Assembly: GCA_032690845.1 (NCBI GenBank)
Contig: CM064424.1
Location: 30,924,228 to 30,988,227, forward strand
Length of the DNA: 64,000 nucleotides
Direction: 5' to 3'
Source: Eleusine coracana subsp. coracana
Lineage: Eukaryota > Streptophyta > Magnoliopsida > Poales > Poaceae
Shown here: positions 58,665 through 64,000 of the stretch, in pieces
Numbering within the stretch: the first letter of the stretch is position 1
Layout of the letters: each line of letters opens with the position of its first letter
Translations under genes and position numbers: made by a program
The notes under the pieces: generated by a model
The model's database searches: none
Seen by the model: only the letters and a program-made list of their open reading frames with translations
What the model was told of the DNA's origin: nothing

Positions 58665-59844
58665 GTCTCGGGATAAGCTACACACAAATGAGCATTTTAA
58701 AACGTAAACAAACCGTTTTTACGCGTTACGGTGAGGTACGAACTAGTAGTGCCCATATAAGAGTCTTGTAGGTGGCAAAGCTAACCTCGGGTTATGTTTG
58801 TTTAAATTACTTGCAACTATGGACTCTTCAACGAAGGTATGTCTTTGTGTGCGGATCGGTTGTGCTGTAAATACCGAACGCCTTTCGGGTGGGCAAAGAC
58901 CTGGGCTTTGATTGATGCGCGGACCGAATGCGCTTAAACGTCGGCTGCCTTCCGGGTGGGCGAATACCTGGGCATAAACTGTCATTGTTATTTTGGCTTG
59001 TTTCTTTTGAATTTGATGTATTGTTTCTGAAATGGATCTCTTGCAGGTACACTAACCACGTGTAGTTCTCTTAGAAGCGTGTGAGAGGTATGTGTGCCAC
59101 TGAAAAGATCGAGTTATATAATCGGTCAAGTTTTCTTTTTGTGAGGATGTAGGAAATCGTCATATCGAGCATTGGCATCCATGCACATCATATGCATTAA
59201 ACCTTACCAAAACCTGTAAAAATGTTATTGTTACTGTGAACATGCAAAATGACTAAGTTTTTGGACGAAATTGAACCCCTTTTGCATCTAAACCAGAAAT
59301 TGGAACCTAACCGGTAAGTGTCCCACCTTACCAGAAAAGTCAGTTTCACCAAAATGAGCATAACTTCCTCAGTTTTAATTCAATAGAGGTGAGTAAGTAC
59401 TCGTTGGAAATATGAGGTTTTGCTCTACAAGTTTGGTTTAGAAAGTTTGTATTGGAAAAATAGGGAACTAGGTCTAATTTTGCAAAAACAGTAGCCTTTT
59501 TCTGGAAATCAGAAACTGCCTCATTTCTGTCCCATGTCTTTGGATGATCATAACTCCCAGGAACTTTATTGGATGGAGATGTGTGAGTATGAGTTGTAAA
59601 GAGGATGAAATTCTCCACAACAGTAGTAAAGCCCAAAAATTTTAATATTGTCCAGAAACTAAGCGTTTTTGCCCGTTACCACGGTTCACTCCGTCGACCA
59701 CAGAAATTCATCGTTACCGGTCATTGAACGGATCGGGAACCTCGTGTCTTTTCTTTTACCAATCATCCCTTATGCTATTTTGAGCATATGTGCTTAGTGG
59801 AATATTAAGTTTTGACTCACCCTTGCAAAACTTTATTCCGGCAG

Positions 59845-60477
59845 ATGGATGATGGCAAGCGCATGTTGGACCCGGAGTACCTTGCCACTCGCGTCCTCGA
59901 GTTGGAGCGAGAACGCGAGGCACTGCAGTCCACGCTCGTTGCCCGTGATGCCCAGCTCGCGGAGCGTGACGCTAAGATTTCATATCTTGAGGACGAGCTG
60001 CACACTAGCAAGATGGAGCGGGCCGATCTTTTCGAGCAACTCCACGATGCGCAGCTCATCATTGAGGGCGATGCAAGCGATCAATTGCAGGAGCAACTGA
60101 ACCAACGCAACGCCCAGCTCACCACTGCCCAAGGAGAGATTTACTCTCTTCATGGTCAGGTTACCGCTCTCTTGGAGGAGCGAAGCGAGCTGCAGGCCCA
60201 ACGCGAAGAAGCTCAAGATGAGCGTGATGTCATGGAAGGGAACCTCAACGACGCTCACGCGATCCTCGCACAGCAAGAGCAGCTCATTGGACAGATCCAA
60301 GCTGCTAATGCCCAGCTGAACGCCATCCTTAACAATGAGCCACCCATTCCACTCGCGGTGATCCCCCCCGACGACGCTGATCTGAGTGAGAACGGTGATT
60401 CCGGCACCGACTTCGAAGCACCCACGGGACCAGCAGCTATGGATGTGGAGTCCGATGGTGACAGCCACGCCGGGTGA
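59845..60477 (+). CDS. Extra coiled-coil ORF upstream of gag (ORF0-like)
   Basis: An intact 210-residue ORF starting MDDGKRMLDPEYLATRV. Residues from about 12 to 165 are almost continuous heptad-like, Leu/Glu/Gln/Arg-rich coiled coil (for example LELEREREALQSTL and LEERSELQAQREEAQ). The tail is acidic and Pro/Asp-rich, ending DVESDGDSHAG. There is no membrane segment or zinc finger. The ATG directly follows TTATTCCGGCAG, which looks like a 3' splice site, with CTCAC as a possible branch point about 29 nt upstream. Position and coiled-coil nature match orf0 described for RIRE3/RIRE8-type rice elements, whose function is unknown to me. It is open although the pol region downstream is decayed. 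Confidence 0.75.
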   Translation: MDDGKRMLDPEYLATRVLELEREREALQSTLVARDAQLAERDAKISYLEDELHTSKMERADLFEQLHDAQLIIEGDASDQLQEQLNQRNAQLTTAQGEIYSLHGQVTALLEERSELQAQREEAQDERDVMEGNLNDAHAILAQQEQLIGQIQAANAQLNAILNNEPPIPLAVIPPDDADLSENGDSGTDFEAPTGPAAMDVESDGDSHAG

Positions 60478-60843
60478 CCAAGTAGCCTTATGTACGTAGG
60501 GTGAAATCTCGTGAGACATCGTAGTCATGTGTACATGGTGTGGTAGTGTTATGCTAAGTTGTAACCTAAGCTCTCCGAGATCGTAGGGTGTAGTGTTCCG
60601 AGTGATGTAACCGAAGACTTGCTATGTATCAAAAGTTGCATCACATGTATCTATGGCTTTATCATGAGTATGTTGCTTATGGTGTGGAAATTATGGAATT
60701 TAAGCTATCTCTTATGTCCGCACCATTTAATTGTCCAGTATTTCAATTTGAGCAATCTGAAATTTTATTTTGTTGCCATATTGTAGCCTTGTTATCATGT
60801 TGTCTCATATGATGATCGGGCTAACATATTGTTCATATGTCAG

Positions 60844-62850
60844 ATGGTGCAAACTCGCCGTGGTGGCGAGAACATCGGTGATGCTCCCGGCACCTCGAAC
60901 GTTGGCGGAACTGGGCCGCTGCCCAACGCGCCACCTCTGACGGCTATGGAGCAGCTCATCCATAATCAGAACGAGATGTTCCGCATGTTCATGGAGATCA
61001 TGAACCGTCAGGGAGCTCACGGACCACCACCACAGCGGCAGCGGGAATCCTCTTACGCCGACTTCTGGGCGACTCACCCGCCCACCTTCGGAGAAGTCGG
61101 TGATCCTCTGGAAGCGGACAACTTCATTCGCACGTTGGAGTCGAAGTTCGCACTCCTCCACTGCACCGAGCAGCAGAAGCCCCTCTTCGCCGTGCAGCAG
61201 CTCCGTGGTTCCACAAGTGCTTGGTGGGCCAGCTTCACCGCCGCTCTCGCCGCGGGTCACCAAGTCACTTGGGCGGAGTTCTGCACCCCTTTCCGTGCAC
61301 ACCACATAACCGCTGGACTCATGAAGCACAAGTTGCTGGAGTTTCTCAACTTGAAGGAAGGCTCCGGAACCGTGCAAGAGTATGCAAGGAAGTTCAACTA
61401 CTTGGCCCAGTACGCGTCGTATCACGCCGATACGGACGAGAAAAAGAAAGACTGTTTTCGTTCGGGACTTACCCCGAAGCTACAAGACCGATTGGCGCAA
61501 GTCACCACCGGCACATTCAATGACTTGATGAGTGCCGCCATTGTGCAAGAAGATGCCATCCGCGCCAATCAAGAGGACAAGAAGAGGAAACACGCAATGG
61601 GAAGTTCATCCGGCTCCGTACCGCCCAAGTACAAGCTAGCAATCACTTCCCTGACCAGACAGAAATTCCGGGCTGCGGTACCATCGGGAGGAGGACCTTG
61701 CCCGTCATTCTCGCAGCAGCACTCGCGATTCCATGGGGGAAACCAGCAGCAATCCTCCAGTTCTCGCCCACCGCAGCAAAGCAATCAAGTGGTGAAGACC
61801 AACTCCCCACAGTCGTGCTACAATTGTGGCCGCACCGGTCACTTTGCTAAGGAATGTCGGTTCCCGAAGTGCAACCCGAGCAACAACAACAACTCCCACA
61901 CTTCCGGGAACAACAACAACAACCACAACAGCGGCAACAACAATAATGGTAGCAATGGGAGTCGTCCTCAGTCGTCTACCCCCACTCACAAGAATGGCCG
62001 AGTCAACTATACCACGGTCGAAGAGACCCAAGCTGGAGAACCCGTTCTCGCGGGTACGTTCTCGATCAACCAACATGCTGCCATGGTTCTTTTTGATTCA
62101 GGAGCAACGCATGATTTCATTAGTCAAGCATGTGCAAATCATCTGAAAATTACCCCCACCACTATGGGAACCCCATACGTTATTACGTCTCCCGGTGGAA
62201 AAATAAGGGCTCATCTCGAGTTAAGGAAAGTGCCACTTAAGCTAGCCAACAACATATACCCCACTTCCCTAATCATCTTAGATGGCCAAAGCATCGACAT
62301 AATTCTCGGCATGAAATGGATGACTAGTCACAAAGCTGTATTGCACCTTGAGGACCGAGAAATCCATTTGAACTCACCCTTACATGGCCCTTCTATTCTC
62401 CGATTGTCGTATCCCAAGTCGTCCACTTCTCAAGTATGTCACGTGGAAGGACAGGAGCTAGCAAACATTCCAGTGGTCTGTGACTTTCCCGACGTCTTTC
62501 CAGACGAATTGTCGGGCATGCCTCCGGACAGGGATGTTGAGTTTAAGATTGAACTCGTACCCGGTACGACGCCTATCGCTCATAGGCCGTACAAAATGGC
62601 TCCTAATGAATTAGCGGAGTTGAAAGATCAGTTACAAGAGCTTATGGACAAGGGCTATATCCGACCAAGTTCATCTCCCTGGGGTTGTCCCGCTCTCTTT
62701 GTGAAGAAGAAAGACAAAACCCTACGCCTATGTGTCGACTATAGACCGTTAAACGCGGTAACCATCAAGAACAAGTACCCTCTACCTCGAATCGATATCC
62801 TTTTTGATCAGCTAGTAGGTGCTAAAGTCTTCTCCAAGATTGATCTTTGA
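60844..62850 (+). CDS. Gypsy gag-protease and start of RT (long-LTR element), ended by TGA
   Basis: It starts MVQTRRGGENIG at the ATG directly after CATATGTCAG, another acceptor-like sequence with CTAAC about 22 nt upstream. The gag domain spans roughly residues 75-240 (ADFWATHPPTFGEVGDPLEA, RGSTSAWW, LKEGSGTVQEYARKF). The zinc knuckle CYNCGRTGHFAKEC is near 61816, followed by an Asn-rich linker (about 61880-61960). The protease motif is LFDSGATHDFIS, with IDIILGMKWM further on. RT begins with RPYKMAP, LRLCVDYRPLN and VFSKIDL. The frame ends at TGA 62848-62850, where Arg is expected (DLR-SGYHQ), so it is a premature stop. Confidence 0.85.
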   Translation: MVQTRRGGENIGDAPGTSNVGGTGPLPNAPPLTAMEQLIHNQNEMFRMFMEIMNRQGAHGPPPQRQRESSYADFWATHPPTFGEVGDPLEADNFIRTLESKFALLHCTEQQKPLFAVQQLRGSTSAWWASFTAALAAGHQVTWAEFCTPFRAHHITAGLMKHKLLEFLNLKEGSGTVQEYARKFNYLAQYASYHADTDEKKKDCFRSGLTPKLQDRLAQVTTGTFNDLMSAAIVQEDAIRANQEDKKRKHAMGSSSGSVPPKYKLAITSLTRQKFRAAVPSGGGPCPSFSQQHSRFHGGNQQQSSSSRPPQQSNQVVKTNSPQSCYNCGRTGHFAKECRFPKCNPSNNNNSHTSGNNNNNHNSGNNNNGSNGSRPQSSTPTHKNGRVNYTTVEETQAGEPVLAGTFSINQHAAMVLFDSGATHDFISQACANHLKITPTTMGTPYVITSPGGKIRAHLELRKVPLKLANNIYPTSLIILDGQSIDIILGMKWMTSHKAVLHLEDREIHLNSPLHGPSILRLSYPKSSTSQVCHVEGQELANIPVVCDFPDVFPDELSGMPPDRDVEFKIELVPGTTPIAHRPYKMAPNELAELKDQLQELMDKGYIRPSSSPWGCPALFVKKKDKTLRLCVDYRPLNAVTIKNKYPLPRIDILFDQLVGAKVFSKIDL

Positions 62851-64000
62851 TCCGGTTACCATCAAATAAAAATCCGAGCCAAAGATATTCCAAAAACAGC
62901 ATTCTCCACCCGATATGGTCTTTTTGAATATCTTGTCATGTCTTTCGGTCTCACCAATGCTCCAGCCCATTTCATGTATTTGATGAATTCTGTATTCATG
63001 CCCGAATTGGACAAGTTCATAGTGGTATTCATCGACAATATTCTAATCTACTCTAAGTCCGAAGAAGAACACGCCGAACACCTTCGCATTGTTCTACAAC
63101 GACTCTGAGATCACAAACTTTACACCAAATTAATTAAATGTGAATTTTGGCTAAAGCAAGTTCCATTCTTGGTCCACATCATATCAGGAGAAGGAGTAGC
63201 CGTGGACCCTAGCAAAGTAGAGGATGTGCTGAATTAGAAGGCTCCGAAATCGGTCAGACAAATTCGCAGTTTCCTTGGTCTTGCCGGTTATTATCGGAAA
63301 TTCATTCCCAACTTCTCAAGTATTGCCAAGCCTATGACCAAGCTTCTGGAAAAGGATTCTAAGTTCAAGTGGAGTAGTGCATGAGAAGAAGCTTTTGAGT
63401 CACTCAAGAAGCATCTGACAACCGCTCTGGTTTTAGCTCAACCCGATACCACCAAACCATTCGATGTTTATTGCGATGCCTCCGGCACCGGATTGGGTTG
63501 TATGCTTATGCAAGAAGGTCGTGTCATTGCCTATGCCTCACGACAGCTCCGGAAGCACGAGCAAAATTATCCCACTGATGACTTAGAATTGGCCTCCATT
63601 GTTCTAGCCTTGAAAACTTGGCGCCACTACCTGCTTGGTAATCTTGTCAACCTGTACACCGACCACAAAAGTCTCAAATATATCTTCACTCAACAAGAAC
63701 TAAATATGTGGCAATGTAGATGGTTGGAACTGATCAAGGATTATGAGTTGGAAATTCATTATCCCCCCGGAAAAGCAAACGTGGTTGCCGACGCCTTGAG
63801 TCAAAGGGACCAATGCAATCACACGATTGTTTGCTCTATGGAAGCTCGCCCAATTTCAGATCTGAGCGAACCAAGTCTTCGTGTCATTCCACACGGATCC
63901 TTATATAATTTGGCTCTCATTCCTACTCTTCGGGAAGAAATCGTGGAAGCCCAGAAGCAAGACAAAGGAATGGAGTACATCCGCCAGAAAATGGGGAAGG
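62851..64000 (+). pseudogene. RT and RNase H of the long-LTR gypsy element, decayed
   Basis: It continues in the same frame as gag, with no frameshift seen. In-frame stops lie at 62848, 63106, 63235 and 63382. By comparison with the family these replace Arg, Arg, Trp and Trp, so all four are explained by C-to-T or G-to-A changes. The catalytic box reads VFIDNILIYS instead of F(I/V)DD, so the second metal-binding Asp is Asn (codon at 63037) and the RT would be inactive. RNase H motifs follow: VYCDASGTGLGCML, LYTDHKSLKYIF and GKANVVADALS. The window ends before integrase. Confidence 0.87.

Larger units (their letters stand above)
54805..64000 (+). mobile_element. Long-LTR Ty3/gypsy element (Tekay/RIRE3-like), 5' part
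   Basis: A 3.85-kb LTR, PBS, leader, extra ORF, gag-PR and RT-RNase H are present. The element runs off the window end, so integrase and the 3' LTR are not seen. Its presumed target-site half is TGTGG (54800-54804). A coiled-coil ORF ahead of gag fits what is known of the rice RIRE3/RIRE8 group. Clade assignment is by resemblance. Confidence 0.88.

Overview
This is a repeat-dense stretch of plant nuclear DNA. The long-LTR Ty3/gypsy elements, the SIRE-like copia, the CACTA and hAT relics and the MITEs suggest a grass (Poaceae), but that is inference. I see no host protein gene, no rRNA or tRNA gene and no CRISPR array. Nearly every base can be assigned to transposable elements or to duplications of them.

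Region 1 (1-15692): a non-autonomous LTR retrotransposon (200-15692, target duplication GTAGG) has LTRs of about 3.4 kb and only 0.8 kb of interior, with a PBS and PPT but no gag-pol. Its 5' LTR was entered by a 7.8-kb gypsy element (713-8527, target duplication ACATG) of chromovirus/CRM type. That inner element has 924-bp LTRs differing at about 8 positions and a gag-pol interrupted by one TGA.

Region 2 (15693-19055): MITEs, a hAT transposase relic and a 2.2-kb segment bounded by 189-bp inverted repeats.

Region 3 (about 19039-53824): a tandem segmental duplication. The left copy runs from a CACTA-like pseudogene (with five tandem copies of an in-frame 60-codon exon), through a CACTA-like end at about 24008, two units of a 1.17-kb tandem repeat and a SIRE-like copia 5' LTR, to the middle of copia pol at 30672. 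There it is fused directly to the start of the right copy (30673 onward). The right copy holds one exon unit, a 4.45-kb solo LTR (31904-36351), about eight 1.17-kb units (including a nearly identical 3.8-kb duplication), the copia LTR with a solo CRM-type LTR inside it (47694-48609), and copia gag-pol as far as RT.

Region 4 (53823-54804): an inverted fragment of the same copia family (LTR start, PPT and post-pol region).

Region 5 (54805-64000): the 5' part of a long-LTR gypsy element (Tekay/RIRE3-like): a 3.85-kb LTR, PBS, an extra coiled-coil ORF upstream of gag, gag-PR, and an RT-RNase H that carries four stops and an altered catalytic Asp. The window ends inside it.

Relative order, by inference: CACTA and 1.17-kb array, then copia insertion, then the 10.7-kb tandem duplication (about 4% divergence in a hand-compared sample), then the solo-LTR insertions, with the 3.8-kb duplication and the CRM-type element at 713-8527 the most recent events.
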